Positions 42,212 through 51,448 of a stretch of 64,000 bases of DNA are shown here, in pieces (the stretch's first letter is position 1; each line of letters starts with the position of its first letter). A program made the position numbers and the translations under genes. The notes beneath the pieces are model-generated. The model made no database searches and was not told where the DNA came from. It was given only the letters and a program-made list of their open reading frames with translations. The stretch spans positions 1 through 64,000 of the forward strand of contig NZ_JAPNLK010000044.1 of the NCBI RefSeq assembly GCF_026627505.1, written 5' to 3'. The stretch is from Streptomyces sp. H27-H5 (lineage in GTDB: Bacteria > Actinomycetota > Actinomycetes > Streptomycetales > Streptomycetaceae).

Positions 42212-42613
42212 TCACCCCCCGTCGCTCGTGCCCTGCTCGGCCTTGCGGCGCGGCGCGGGGCGCGGCTTGCGCTTGGGTGCCTCGACCGGCTCGGCCGCGA
42301 TGCCCGGGGCGACGGACTCGGGCCCGTGCGGGTTGACCTCGCCGGCCCCGGACGGTGCGCTCTGGTCGCTCGGCAGTGGGTCGACCGCTGCATCGCGCAG
42401 CGCGGTACCGACCTGCTCGACCTCGACCTCGCGCGGGTCGACCGGCTCGACCGGCTCGGACCGGTCCGGCGCGGACTGGCCGACGCCGTACCCCCGGCGG
42501 CGCGCGTACGCGATGACCGCCGGATCGTCCGTGGTGGCCTTGCCGTTGCGGAACTTGAGCCCGGCGGGGCCGTCGCCTGTGAACCCCTCCACGGGGCTGT
42601 GAAGGGTCGTCAT
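42212..42613 (-). CDS. small capsid-linked protein with Pro/Glu-rich tail
   Basis: A 133-residue protein. The N-terminal 45 residues (TLHSPVEGFTGDGPAGLKFR ... AVIAYARRRGYGV) resemble a small capsid-decoration domain, then a disordered Pro/Glu region and a basic end. It starts within the capsid stop codon (GTGATGA; GTG 42616 is possible). Function unknown, but position suggests a head protein. Confidence 0.65.
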   Translation of the reverse strand: MTTLHSPVEGFTGDGPAGLKFRNGKATTDDPAVIAYARRRGYGVGQSAPDRSEPVEPVDPREVEVEQVGTALRDAAVDPLPSDQSAPSGAGEVNPHGPESVAPGIAAEPVEAPKRKPRPAPRRKAEQGTSDGG

Positions 42614-43575
42614 CACGCCACCTTCACGCCGCGCAGAACCGCGGCGGCCTTGGTCGCCTTGAGGGCGACGCCCACCGGTCCCATCTCGACCTCACCAGTC
42701 TTGACGGCGCCCGCGCTGGAGAAGTCGGGGAGCCACTGACGGACCAGGGCGCCGCCCGTGGTGCTGATGCCGTGGAAACCGTCGAGGCCGATCCGCACCG
42801 CGTAGATGTCGGTCGTACCGGCGGTGCCGTCGGTCGGGATCACGGGGTCGTTGCTGCCCGCCTTGGCGCCGAGGTCGACCAGCGGCACGCCGCGCCACGT
42901 GGTGATGGTGCGGCCGAACGCGTCGAGGGTGCCCAGCTGCGACACGAAGTCGCCGATGGTCTCCAGCGCCGCGAGGGCGTCGGCGTTCATCAGGAGTGCG
43001 GTCGGGGCGCCGTCCAGCTTGGCGTACAGCCGGCGAAGGTGCTTGAGCGCGGAAATGCCGGTCACCTGGGAGTTGACGGCCGACCAGTCGTAGCCGGTCG
43101 CAGTGCCGAGGGTGAGTTCGGTCGTGCTGCCGGTGAGGGCCTTGTCGAGGCCGTCGAACGAATCGGCGTCGACCGCCGAATCGCCGTTGACCACGGCGTC
43201 GCTGAAAGTCGCGTTCGCCGCCTTGATCTTCTGCGACATCTGAAGGCTGACTTCACCGGACGCGGCCGGGCCCATGTTGGCGAGCACGCGGTCGATCTGG
43301 AACGCGCCGCCCAGAACCTTGAGATCCGTGGTGTACCGCTGGCGCGTAACCTCGGTCTTCTCGTACTCGCTGTTGATCGCGCGGAAACCGGCGGTCGGCT
43401 GAGTGATCAGCCGGGTGTACCCGTAGGTGAGCGTCGCGCCGCCCCCCGCCGGGTTGACCACGTCGTCGAACGGAAGGGCGTCGAGCAGCCACGACGACTT
43501 GCGAAATTCGTCGATGACCATCAGGTCGACGTCATCCTGTGTGTTGAGCTTCGCCTGAGCGAGGGTCACGGCCAT
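42613..43575 (-). CDS. major capsid protein (HK97 fold)
   Basis: A 320-residue capsid protein. QDDVDLMVIDEFRKSSWLLD leads into the N-arm, and GFRAINSEYEKTEVTRQRYT and LMNADALAALETIGDFVSQL form the E-loop and P-domain helices. The order scaffold, capsid, connectors supports this. No protease is evident, so maturation may not involve cleavage by a separate gene. Confidence 0.88.
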   Translation of the reverse strand: MAVTLAQAKLNTQDDVDLMVIDEFRKSSWLLDALPFDDVVNPAGGGATLTYGYTRLITQPTAGFRAINSEYEKTEVTRQRYTTDLKVLGGAFQIDRVLANMGPAASGEVSLQMSQKIKAANATFSDAVVNGDSAVDADSFDGLDKALTGSTTELTLGTATGYDWSAVNSQVTGISALKHLRRLYAKLDGAPTALLMNADALAALETIGDFVSQLGTLDAFGRTITTWRGVPLVDLGAKAGSNDPVIPTDGTAGTTDIYAVRIGLDGFHGISTTGGALVRQWLPDFSSAGAVKTGEVEMGPVGVALKATKAAAVLRGVKVA

Positions 43576-43595
43576 GTGCGGTTACTCCTGGGGTC

Positions 43596-44354
43596 TCAGC
43601 CGCCCAGACGGGCGGCGATAGCGTCGGTGAGGGTGGCGGGCTTGCGGTCGCCTGCCGGTGCGCCCTGGAACTCGGCGCCGCCGCGCGACGGCCCGGCGGG
43701 CGCGGCGCGGTACAGGTCGGGGTCGGTGGCGACCTCGTCCGTGATCGCCTTCTTCAGCTGCTCGGCGAACCCCTCGGCCGTCGGGTCGAGGGCGGCGAGC
43801 TTGTCGACGAACGACCGGCTGTTCAGCAGGCGCGAGGCGTTGGCGCCCTCGGTCCCGGCGCTGCGGTACGCGGCGAGTTCCGAGCGGGCGGCGCGCAGCT
43901 GTCCGGAGAGGTCGGCGACCTGCTCGGTCAGCTTCGCGGGGTCCGGCGGGCCGTCGTCCTGGACGATGCCGAGGGCCTTCCCGATCTGCTGGGCGATCTC
44001 GGCGCGGGCGTCGTCGGCGGCCTTCTGCTTCGCCGTGATGCGGCCCTTACCGGCCTCGGCGCGGGCGTCCGTGAGTGCCTTCTGTGCCCACGGGGGGAGG
44101 GTCGTTTCGTCGCCCTCGGCGGGCTGCTGCTGCGGCGGCGCGGCGGGCTTCTGCTGGGGCGGGACCTGCCCGCCCTGCTGGCCGTTCGGGTCGCCCTGCT
44201 GGCCGGTGCCGCCGTCGCCCTGTCCGCCGTCGCCGCCCCCGCCGTCGCCCTGTCCGCCGTCGGCGTACAGGACCGGAGAGAACGGGTTCAGCGGGTACGG
44301 GTGGGCCCATCCGGCGCCGTCAAGGCGTCGGCGGGCGAGGGTGCGCGTGTTCAA
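43596..44354 (-). CDS. capsid scaffold protein
   Basis: A 252-residue protein. A Gly/Gln-rich disordered N-terminus (including GQGDGGGGDGGQGDGGTGQQ) leads to a charged coiled coil (about 95-185) and a C-terminal helix-rich part. This is typical of actinophage scaffolds that template capsid assembly and are lost before packaging. TTG 44354 has AGGAG eight bases upstream; GTG 44363 is an alternative but lies too close to it. Confidence 0.8.
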   Translation of the reverse strand: MNTRTLARRRLDGAGWAHPYPLNPFSPVLYADGGQGDGGGGDGGQGDGGTGQQGDPNGQQGGQVPPQQKPAAPPQQQPAEGDETTLPPWAQKALTDARAEAGKGRITAKQKAADDARAEIAQQIGKALGIVQDDGPPDPAKLTEQVADLSGQLRAARSELAAYRSAGTEGANASRLLNSRSFVDKLAALDPTAEGFAEQLKKAITDEVATDPDLYRAAPAGPSRGGAEFQGAPAGDRKPATLTDAIAARLGG

Positions 44355-44411
44355 GGGGTGCACTCCTGGTGCGTCGGGCCCGCTCCTGGCGGGCGCGTTC
44401 GGACATGCGAA

Positions 44412-44436
44412 AGGGGCCCGCACCTGGCGGGCCCCT
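44412..44436 (-). terminator. stem-loop before the scaffold gene
   Basis: GGGGCCCGC and GCGGGCCCC pair across ACCTG. Downstream on the minus strand is TTTCGCATGTCC, a sequence that recurs after the hairpin near 50350. Confidence 0.65.
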
Positions 44437-44460
44437 CGGTCGTGCTGTCGGTGGTGTGTG

Positions 44461-44631
44461 CTAGTCGGCGGCGCTGCTCTCGCGCGCGCGGCGGGCGGGC
44501 GCGTAGCCCTTGACCCACGCCGTACGGAGGATCGAGTCACGCGGGTACGGGCAGGCTGTCGGCTCCTGGCCGGTCTCGCCTGCTGTCCGCCCCTTGAGGA
44601 TCGCCTCGGCGATCTCTTCGCGCGTGCCCAC
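44461..44631 (-). CDS. Rmf/CrpP-fold small protein
   Basis: A 56-residue protein starting at GTG 44631. ILKGRTAGETGQEPTACPYP and ILRTAWVKGYAPARRA reproduce the Rmf pattern (basic helix, Cys-Pro-Tyr, second helix with Arg-x-x-Trp-x-x-Gly-Tyr). Ribosome modulation factor binds ribosomes in stationary cells; CrpP proteins share the fold. Location between the minor capsid and scaffold genes is unexpected for such a function. Codon bias supports translation. Confidence 0.72.
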   Translation of the reverse strand: MGTREEIAEAILKGRTAGETGQEPTACPYPRDSILRTAWVKGYAPARRARESSAAD

Positions 44632-44639
44632 GCTGCCCC

Positions 44640-46856
44640 CTACCGTCGTTGCTGCTCCTTGGACTCATTGAACCGGGCGGCGGTGGCCCAGCGCTGCGGT
44701 TTGCCGGTCGCCTGCTCGACGAACTCGGCTTGCGTCATGCGCCCGTTGGCGGCCCACCACTCCTTGAGTTCGTCCGAGGCGTGCGCGTGCGCGATGCGTG
44801 CGGGCCCCTGGAACAGGGCGGCGGGATCGCGTTTCTCGGCGGTGGCCTTCTTGTTGAGCAGGTAACCGCGGCAGTCCTCTTCTGCCTTGAGGTACTGGAG
44901 ATACACGTAATCGTCGTACAGCTCCCGTGCCTGTCGGCGGGTGATCCGCGGCTCGTCGTCGTGCTCCTGATCCGGCGCGGTGCCGCCCTGGTCGTCGCCC
45001 ACGGCGGCGGCCCATACGGCGTCGTCGGCGAGGGCTCCCCACCCGTCGGGGTTCGGGGCGGGGGCGAGGGCGTCGGCGAGGGCGTTCCGGTCGGCGAGCA
45101 GGTCCTCGACCGCGTCGCCGGTCGCCGCCGGCTGCGGCATGTCGACGGCGTCGCGCCGGTCCATCTCGGCCGCGATCCTGAGTAGTTCCTCGTTGGTCGC
45201 GTACGACATGCACCAGGCGAGTTCGTCGTCGCCCACGCCGGACAGGTCGCCGAGCAGCTGCCCGCCGGGGAACAGACGGCCGAGCAGGTCGCGGCGGGCG
45301 GCCTCGGCGGCGATCAGGGCGAGCGTGTCCGGATCGGCCCCCCGCGCGCGGGCGGCGAGGTCGTGGTCGGACAGGCCGACCAGGCCGGGAGACACCCCCG
45401 GCAGACGGCCCGCGAGGTCGCGCCGGTCCATCTCGGCCATGACGCGCAGTGCGTCGCCGTCGTCGAGGTGGGGGAAGGCGCGGGCGAGTTCCTGGTCGCC
45501 GAACCCGGTCAGGTCGTCGGCGAGGGTGCCGCCCGGCGCGATGCGGCCGAGCAGGTCGTCGAGGTCGCGGCGGTCTGCCTCGGCCTCGATCCTGGCGCGG
45601 GCGCGGTCGTCGAGCAGGTTCGAGCGCATGGCGGCGGCGAGCTGATCGTCGCTCATCTCGCGCGGGGTCTGCTCGTCGCCCGACCACACGCGCGCGGCGT
45701 CGACCTGCTCGGGCGTCGCCTCGGTCCTCTTCTTGGGCAGGTTCGAGGCGCCCGGCTGCTCGCGGGCGCGGTTGCGCCGTAGGTCGGGGTGGGCGGCGAG
45801 GTGCGTCCTCATGGCGCCCTGCCACTGCCTGACCTTGAGCCGGGCGGCGCGCTGCGCCTCGGGCGTGACGGCGGCGGCCTCGCGCTTGCGGTGCTTCCTG
45901 ATGTTCCGCTCGATCGCGCGCTGTCGCTGCCCGGCCTCGTATCCGTCGGGGTCGCTCTTGGCCTGCTCGATCGTTGTCAGACCTGGGGTGTAGGCGGATA
46001 CGGAGTGCCTACAGTTCGGGTGCTGGAATCCCGCGAGGCGTGCCTCGTTGAGCGTTCCGGCGACCCGTACGGGGATCATGTGCCCGTCCTCGATCGCGTG
46101 CTCGACCTCGACCGTGCGCTCGCCGGTCGGGCCGTCGATGGCCAGTACGCGGCCCTCCCACGGGCGGCAGAGCGGGCACTCGCGCGGCGCGTCGGACACG
46201 TACACCAGGTCGATACCGGCGTCGGACAGGGTGCGCATGTGCGCTTCCGTCGCGGCGCGGGCAACGCTGGTGCGCACGGCCATTTCCGCGTAGCTGGTGA
46301 GCTGCCATCGGCGACCGGCGCGGTCGACGAACGACCGTATGCCCTCGTCGGCGAACCGGCGCATGGCGTCCTGTGTGGCCTGTCGGCGGGTGCCGGTGCC
46401 CAGTAGGGGCGTTGCGGTGACCTCGGCGACGATCGCCCGGAAGCGGTCGACCACGGCGCGCAGAATCGAGCGGTGCGTCGAGGTGACCAGGTCGACGGTT
46501 TCCTGTGCGAGCCGGTCGACCGACTGCGCGTTCGGGGTCACGTCGTCGACCAGGGCCCGCGCGTCGTCGGACAGTGCGCCGATCTCGGCAACCGCGGCGC
46601 GGTGTCCCTCGTTGTACGCCTCGGCGACCGCGTCGAAAACCTCAAGGGTCACGGCCTTGCCCAGCTCATCGACGACGCCCTGTGAGGCGCGGCGTAGCTG
46701 CTGGACGGCGGCGAGTTTCCGCTCGGCCCACCCTGGGGCGTCGAGGCCGGCGGCGAGCTGCCGGGCGACGATGCCGAGTAGGCGTTCCTCGGCCCCCGCG
46801 TACAGGTCGCGGGTGCGCTCGGCGAGGGGTTCGACCATGCCCGGGTGGATGGGCAC
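44640..46856 (-). CDS. phage minor capsid / MuF-like head protein with repeat extension
   Basis: A 738-residue protein. The N-terminal 300 residues match the actinophage minor capsid family: TSYAEMAVRTSVARAATEAH, then CPLCRPWEGRVLA and GFQHPNCRHSVSAYTPGL (Cys/His metal site). From about 430 to 600 it carries four degenerate repeats ending in EADRRDL or EMDRRDL, separated by LLGRIAPGG-like turns. It likely enters the head with DNA or primes assembly; the repeats are of unknown use. GTG start. Confidence 0.82.
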   Translation of the reverse strand: MPIHPGMVEPLAERTRDLYAGAEERLLGIVARQLAAGLDAPGWAERKLAAVQQLRRASQGVVDELGKAVTLEVFDAVAEAYNEGHRAAVAEIGALSDDARALVDDVTPNAQSVDRLAQETVDLVTSTHRSILRAVVDRFRAIVAEVTATPLLGTGTRRQATQDAMRRFADEGIRSFVDRAGRRWQLTSYAEMAVRTSVARAATEAHMRTLSDAGIDLVYVSDAPRECPLCRPWEGRVLAIDGPTGERTVEVEHAIEDGHMIPVRVAGTLNEARLAGFQHPNCRHSVSAYTPGLTTIEQAKSDPDGYEAGQRQRAIERNIRKHRKREAAAVTPEAQRAARLKVRQWQGAMRTHLAAHPDLRRNRAREQPGASNLPKKRTEATPEQVDAARVWSGDEQTPREMSDDQLAAAMRSNLLDDRARARIEAEADRRDLDDLLGRIAPGGTLADDLTGFGDQELARAFPHLDDGDALRVMAEMDRRDLAGRLPGVSPGLVGLSDHDLAARARGADPDTLALIAAEAARRDLLGRLFPGGQLLGDLSGVGDDELAWCMSYATNEELLRIAAEMDRRDAVDMPQPAATGDAVEDLLADRNALADALAPAPNPDGWGALADDAVWAAAVGDDQGGTAPDQEHDDEPRITRRQARELYDDYVYLQYLKAEEDCRGYLLNKKATAEKRDPAALFQGPARIAHAHASDELKEWWAANGRMTQAEFVEQATGKPQRWATAARFNESKEQQRR

Positions 46857-46874
46857 CGGCTCACCCCCCGTCGG

Positions 46875-48362
46875 TCACGCGGCCATGGGGAAGCTGCCGA
46901 CGGGGTCCGGTGCGGCTGCTCCGGTCTCGGCGAGGATCGCCGTTACCTCGGCCTTTACCGCGGTGTCGTCCCACGTCGGGTTGAGGATCTTCACCTTCGT
47001 TGCGGTCGACACTGCGCCCGCGCGGGCGAGCAGGTCGAGCGTGGTCGCGGTCGCCTGCTCGCTCTCGGCGACGCCGTCGCCGAACTCCACCCGCGGGCGG
47101 GCGGGCGTGATGCGGCTCCCGAACAGCTTCGCGTCGAGCTGCAACATGACGTGGCTCATGTCGGCGACGCCGTGTCGCCAGTACCCGGCCTTTTTCCGCC
47201 GGGTGACCATGCTTCGGGCGTCGCGGCTGTCGACCTCGGTCGCGGTGACCGGCTGTCCCTCGCCGTCGAGGCCGAACGACTGGGGCGAGTAACCGGCGGC
47301 CTGGGCGGCCTGTCGCATGATCGCTTCCGCGCTGCCTCGGTGCTCCTCGACCCTGATATCGAACTGAGCGAGGGTGATCCCGGCACCCTCGTTGGGCGGC
47401 ATCTTGAGGCTGTGCCAGACCTCGCGGTCGTCGTCGAACGACGCACCCCGGCCCGGTCCCTCGTTGCGCATGTACCCGTCCGGGATGATCAGCCGCGCGC
47501 GGGCGAGGCGGATGTCGCGCATCCACGATGTCCACACTTCGTCGAGGCTGTCGAACATGTCGTAGATCGGCGCGGCGTAGTCCGAGCGTCCGATCGGGGA
47601 ACCGCGGTGCAGCCGGTTGGGCAGCATGTTGGGCACGTACGCGGCGGTCAGGTCGCGGATGCCGGTCGCGATGCTGTCGCCCTCGCCGTCGAGGTCGAGG
47701 GAGTCGACCAGGTCGGCCGTGTCGGGGTGCTCGGTGAGCGGCACCCGGCGGCCGACGCGGTCGCCGCTCCCCTCGTACAGGGCGTGGACGATGCGGCCGG
47801 GTTCGTGGCGCTCGAAGTGCCGCCACACGGTCGACTCGGTCGAGCCGTCCAGCTCGCGCCAGAAGTTCACGGCGCGCAGCATCCCGAACCGGAACTAGGG
47901 TACGGCGCCGTCGGGCTGCATGACGGTGAGCAGGGGGCGCGATGCTAGGTCGCGGTCCCACGTCACCCGGAGGAACACCCCGGACAGGGCGGCGGCCTGC
48001 TCGGCGGCGCCGAGGAACGCCTGTTGCGCGCGGCCCTCGTCGAGCAGTACGTCGAGGCGGTCCTGTGTGGTCGTGTCCTCGACCTTGATCGTCGGCATGT
48101 CGGCGAACAGCAGGTCGGCCGAGGTCGACGCGATGTCGCCGGCGAGGGGAACGTGTAGGCGGTTGTCGCGCCGGTCGGGCCGGTTCTCGAACGGCTTTCG
48201 CCCCCACAGGCGGCGGCGCTCGGTCGGTCGCTTGTGGTTGCCGTAGACGCGCGCGAGACGCTGCCGGTCGCCGCTGTACCACGCGTCGTCGAGGCGCATC
48301 GCGTCGTACAGCGGGGCCCACGCCGGAGGCGGCCACGCTGCGCCCTGGTCAGGGAGTGCCAT
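46875..48362 (-). pseudogene. portal protein gene interrupted by an in-frame TAG
   Basis: The N-terminal part (155 residues, 48362-47895) ends LLTVMQPDGAVP. After one TAG codon (47897-47895) the same frame continues FRFGMLRAVNFWRELDGSTE to 46875. Together they give a normal portal of about 495 residues with no other defect. It therefore looks like a single nonsense change in an otherwise intact gene. The second half has no good start of its own. Without suppression no functional portal ring forms and the prophage could not make heads. Confidence 0.85.
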
Positions 48363-48525
48363 CGTCGCCCCCTTCCTCGCCGGTCTCGATCGCGTCGGCG
48401 GCCTCGCGGAACAGTGCGGCGAGGGCGGGGCGCAGCTGCTCGCCGGGGGCGAGGGTGAGGTCGCCTACCTCGACGGTGTGCTCGCCAACGCTGAAACGTA
48501 CGGGCAGGGTGAACGATCCGATCAT
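48349..48525 (-). CDS. small phage protein between terminase and portal
   Basis: A 58-residue protein, MIGSFTLPVRFSVGEHTVEV then an acidic helix. The ATG overlaps the large terminase stop (ATGA), and its end overlaps the portal start by 14 bases, so it is coupled on both sides. The strand pattern suggests a small beta domain. Family not recognised. Confidence 0.65.
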   Translation of the reverse strand: MIGSFTLPVRFSVGEHTVEVGDLTLAPGEQLRPALAALFREAADAIETGEEGGDDGTP

Positions 48526-49775
48526 GGGGCGGCGGTCTCCTTCGGCGCGGTGAGCAGGTGCCGCCACTCGTGCGCCGTCGAGTGGACGGCGTAGCGCAGT
48601 GCGTCGGCTGAGTGGTCGTCCACCTTCAACGGGGCGTCCTCGCCGCGCTCGGTGGCCTTGGGGTCCCAGCTGTAGCCGGGCAGTTCGCCGAGCAGTCCCT
48701 CGCACGACTCGTGTACGAGCAGCCGGTCGGCGGCGAGCAGGCTCGACACGCTGCGGATTCCGTCGGCGACCTCGTTCGAGGCGCGGGCGAGGCCGGGGTG
48801 TCCGTCCTGCCACATCTGGGTTGAGAAAGAGGCGGCGCTCGGGTCTATGAACGTCCACTCGGGCGTGATGTCGAGGCCGTCGAGCCACTTCCGCACGGCG
48901 GCGCTGTACTGCGCGTCGGTCATGCTGCGGTGCGCGGCGCGGGAGTCGTGGCGCCACTCGGCGGCGGCGTACAGCCGGCCGTCGACACCCTCGCCGAGCA
49001 GGATCGCCGAGAACGGGTTCGTGGTGCCGTAGTCGACGCCACACCAGTACCGGCGCATGTCCGGCAGCTGGGTGACGACGTGGCGACCCTCGTCCCACAT
49101 ATCGAAGATCGCACCCTCGGCGACGACCCATGCGCCGTCGATCATCCGGCGGCGCCAGAGTCCGACGTACTCGGCTGCGAGGCTCGCGACGTACTCGGCA
49201 CTCAATGACGGGTTGTCGGACAGCTTGAAATGCCACGACGCGAGGTTCAGGTCGGCGGCGCGGTCGAGATAGCCGGTCTTGAGCCAATGGCGCGGGCTGT
49301 CGGGGTTCGTGGTCAGGTACAGGCGCGCGCCCGGCACGGACAGGCGGGCGAGCAGCTGCACGAAAAAACCCTCGGGCAAGAGGGTGCCCTCGTCCACGTA
49401 CGCGAGCTGGGCGGTAAGGCCACGTAGGCGGCCCTCGGCCCGTGCGTCGGCGGCGCCGATCAGGTGGACGGTGCGGCCGAGGATCGTCGCCGTGGTCGCC
49501 CCGCGGGTGTGCACGATGTGCCGGGCGAGGGGCCCGAACAGCGCAGCGTCTTGCAGGGGTTCGAGGCAGTTCCGTTCGATGGTCTGGAGCGACCGGCCAC
49601 AGATGATGATCAGGCCGGACGGGCCCGCCCCGGCGACGGCGATCACGAACGCGAGCAGGCTCGCGATCGTCTTTCCGGACCGAACCGACCCGTGCCAAAT
49701 GTTGATACGGCGGGTGGCCTGTCCGATGCTGCGCAGCTGCTTACGGGAGAGGGGCAGACGGTCGAGGTCGAGCAC
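48522..49775 (-). CDS. large terminase subunit (TerL)
   Basis: A 417-residue packaging motor. The ATPase has Walker A WHGSVRSGKT at about 28-37 and Walker B QLAYVDEGT at about 127-135. The RNase H-like nuclease has GVDYGTTNPFSA, FIDPSA and DDHSADALRYAV. It docks on the portal and cuts concatemeric DNA. GTG start five bases after the small subunit stop. Confidence 0.92.
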   Translation of the reverse strand: MLDLDRLPLSRKQLRSIGQATRRINIWHGSVRSGKTIASLLAFVIAVAGAGPSGLIIICGRSLQTIERNCLEPLQDAALFGPLARHIVHTRGATTATILGRTVHLIGAADARAEGRLRGLTAQLAYVDEGTLLPEGFFVQLLARLSVPGARLYLTTNPDSPRHWLKTGYLDRAADLNLASWHFKLSDNPSLSAEYVASLAAEYVGLWRRRMIDGAWVVAEGAIFDMWDEGRHVVTQLPDMRRYWCGVDYGTTNPFSAILLGEGVDGRLYAAAEWRHDSRAAHRSMTDAQYSAAVRKWLDGLDITPEWTFIDPSAASFSTQMWQDGHPGLARASNEVADGIRSVSSLLAADRLLVHESCEGLLGELPGYSWDPKATERGEDAPLKVDDHSADALRYAVHSTAHEWRHLLTAPKETAAP

Positions 49776-49779
49776 CGGC

Positions 49780-50322
49780 TCACCCCCCGTCGGCGCCCCC
49801 GTCGGCGCCCCCGTCGTCGTCGTCGTCGTCGTCGCCGGCTGCGCGCGTCAGAGCGTCGCCGAGGGCTCCCAACATGCTCTTGACCTGCTCGACGCCCTCG
49901 CCGCCCTCGACCGGCGCGAGCTTGAGCGACTTCTCGATCGCCGTTCCGGTCGCGGCGAGGATGGCGCGTTGGTCCTGGAAGGTGGGCCGGTCGAGCCGGG
50001 TGTCGTTCCAGACGTTGTCTTTCCCGCCGAACGCCCCGATGGTGCACGGCTCCCACAGCTGCGCCCGCAGCTGCTCGGCGTCGGATTGCAGGGTGAGGGC
50101 GAGGTCGGTCCGCCGTGACGCGAGGTCGGCCCGGCGTACCTCGGTGGCGACGGCGACCTCGGCGGCGCGGTCGAACACGAGTGGGGGCTCGAACGCTGCG
50201 GCGATCTTGGAAACGGTCGAGGGCGACCGGCGGATCGCTTTCGCGATGTGGTTCCGGCTCTTGCCCTGGGCGTGAAGGGTGCGCACCTGCTCGCGGTCGT
50301 TGTCGTCGATGGGTCGAGCCAC
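49780..50322 (-). CDS. small terminase subunit (TerS)
   Basis: A 180-residue protein. The N-terminal helix-turn-helix (REQVRTLHAQGKSRNHIAKA IRRSPSTVSK) binds packaging-site DNA. A central helical oligomerisation region and an acidic tail of seven Asp residues plus GGADGGADGG follow. The tail is encoded by simple repeats. First gene of the late operon. Confidence 0.85.
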   Translation of the reverse strand: MARPIDDNDREQVRTLHAQGKSRNHIAKAIRRSPSTVSKIAAAFEPPLVFDRAAEVAVATEVRRADLASRRTDLALTLQSDAEQLRAQLWEPCTIGAFGGKDNVWNDTRLDRPTFQDQRAILAATGTAIEKSLKLAPVEGGEGVEQVKSMLGALGDALTRAAGDDDDDDDGGADGGADGG

Positions 50323-50351
50323 GCGCGGTCACCCCCCTCGCCGAGGACATG

Positions 50352-50392
50352 CGAACGCCCCGCCGCTGGTGTGCGTTGCGGCGGGGCGTTCG
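50352..50392 (-). terminator. stem-loop between early and late regions
   Basis: CGAACGCCCCGC and its inverted copy flank a 15-20 base loop upstream of TerS. It may stop early transcripts before the late operon. The late promoter is not identifiable. Confidence 0.65.
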
Positions 50393-50471
50393 GTGGGGCG
50401 TCCGTTTCCGGGCACGCCGAGGTCGGTCCCGACTTTAGGTCACGAACCGATAACGGCGCAACCCGGAACGA

Positions 50472-50870
50472 TCACGCGCGCGCGGGGCGCTCCGCGTCCG
50501 GACGCGCGGGCGACTCGGCGAGCAGCGCCTCGGCGTACGCCGGTCGCAGCTGCCGACCGGACGGCGGGCCGGGGAGTCGGACACCGACCGGCCGCGTCGG
50601 ACGCAGCTTCGCCGGGTCCTCCAGCTGGTAGGCGAGCAGGACCGGCGCGGCGTCTGGCGGGCACACCTGGTGCGCCCACGCGGTCCGGTAGGTGGTGGCG
50701 AGCTGTCCGACGGCCTGTCGGACAGCGTCGGCGAACGTCGGATGCACGCGCATGATCGTTGCGAGGTCGGCGGCGAGGTCGTCGTCGATGCGCAGCGACG
50801 GCCGGTCGCCGGCTGCGGGCGGGCCCGACTTCTTGGGCTTCGGCCGGTCGGTAGGGTTGTTGGTAGCCAT
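50472..50870 (-). CDS. hypothetical early protein, RHH-like N-terminus
   Basis: A 132-residue protein. After a basic N-terminus, RPSLRIDDDLAADLATIMRV and FADAVRQAVGQLATTYRTAW look like the strand-helix-helix of a ribbon-helix-helix domain. The C-terminal half is Pro/Arg-rich. It may be a small DNA-binding regulator near the early-late junction. TTGGAGCGACC precedes ATG 50870. Confidence 0.6.
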   Translation of the reverse strand: MATNNPTDRPKPKKSGPPAAGDRPSLRIDDDLAADLATIMRVHPTFADAVRQAVGQLATTYRTAWAHQVCPPDAAPVLLAYQLEDPAKLRPTRPVGVRLPGPPSGRQLRPAYAEALLAESPARPDAERPARA

Positions 50871-50953
50871 CGGTTGGGGTCGCTCCAATTCGGTGGTCAG
50901 GGCCCGCCCATACGGTTTGTGAGGAACCGGGCGGGCCCGCTGTATGTGCGGGT

Positions 50954-51448
50954 CTACTCCTCGCCGGCGGCGCGCTGCTTGCGCAGGATCGCGTACACCC
51001 GGGACTCGGTGAGGCCGATCTCGTCCGCGATCTGCGGAACCTCCTTACCGCGGGCGGTCTCGGCCATGATGACCAACGGCGTCGCGGCCTTGGCGGCCTC
51101 CCCGGCGAGGCGCAGCGCGCGCACGTCGTCGAGGGTGAGTTCGTCGGCGAGGCGGGCGAGGTAGTCGGGACGCTGCTCGCGCTGGGCGTAGTGCTCGGCG
51201 ATCTCGTAGACGTATTCGAGGGGGTCGGTGTCGGTCGGGTTGGGGTCGCCCGCGAGGGCGCGCTCGGCGACGACCTGTCGCTCGTGCTCGGCGAGCAGGC
51301 CGAGCAGCTGCTCGCGGAACTTCTCGGTGGCGGGCCGGTCGCTCGCCTCACGGTGGCGCCGGACGCGTCGGCTGATCTCGACCGACGAAACCGGCTGTGC
51401 GCCTGGCTCGCTCTCGTCGGGGCCGGGCTGCTGGTCGCTGGTGCTCAT
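50954..51448 (-). CDS. phage protein with C-terminal helix-turn-helix
   Basis: A 164-residue protein. Helical N-terminal and middle parts (FREQLLGLLAEHERQVVAER) precede a C-terminal helix-turn-helix (GKEVPQIADEIGLTESRVYA ILRKQRAA) like that of small regulators. Its place next to the late genes makes it a candidate late-gene activator, which is inference. It starts with the conserved GACAGGAGCACCACCAC element. Confidence 0.65.
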   Translation of the reverse strand: MSTSDQQPGPDESEPGAQPVSSVEISRRVRRHREASDRPATEKFREQLLGLLAEHERQVVAERALAGDPNPTDTDPLEYVYEIAEHYAQREQRPDYLARLADELTLDDVRALRLAGEAAKAATPLVIMAETARGKEVPQIADEIGLTESRVYAILRKQRAAGEE

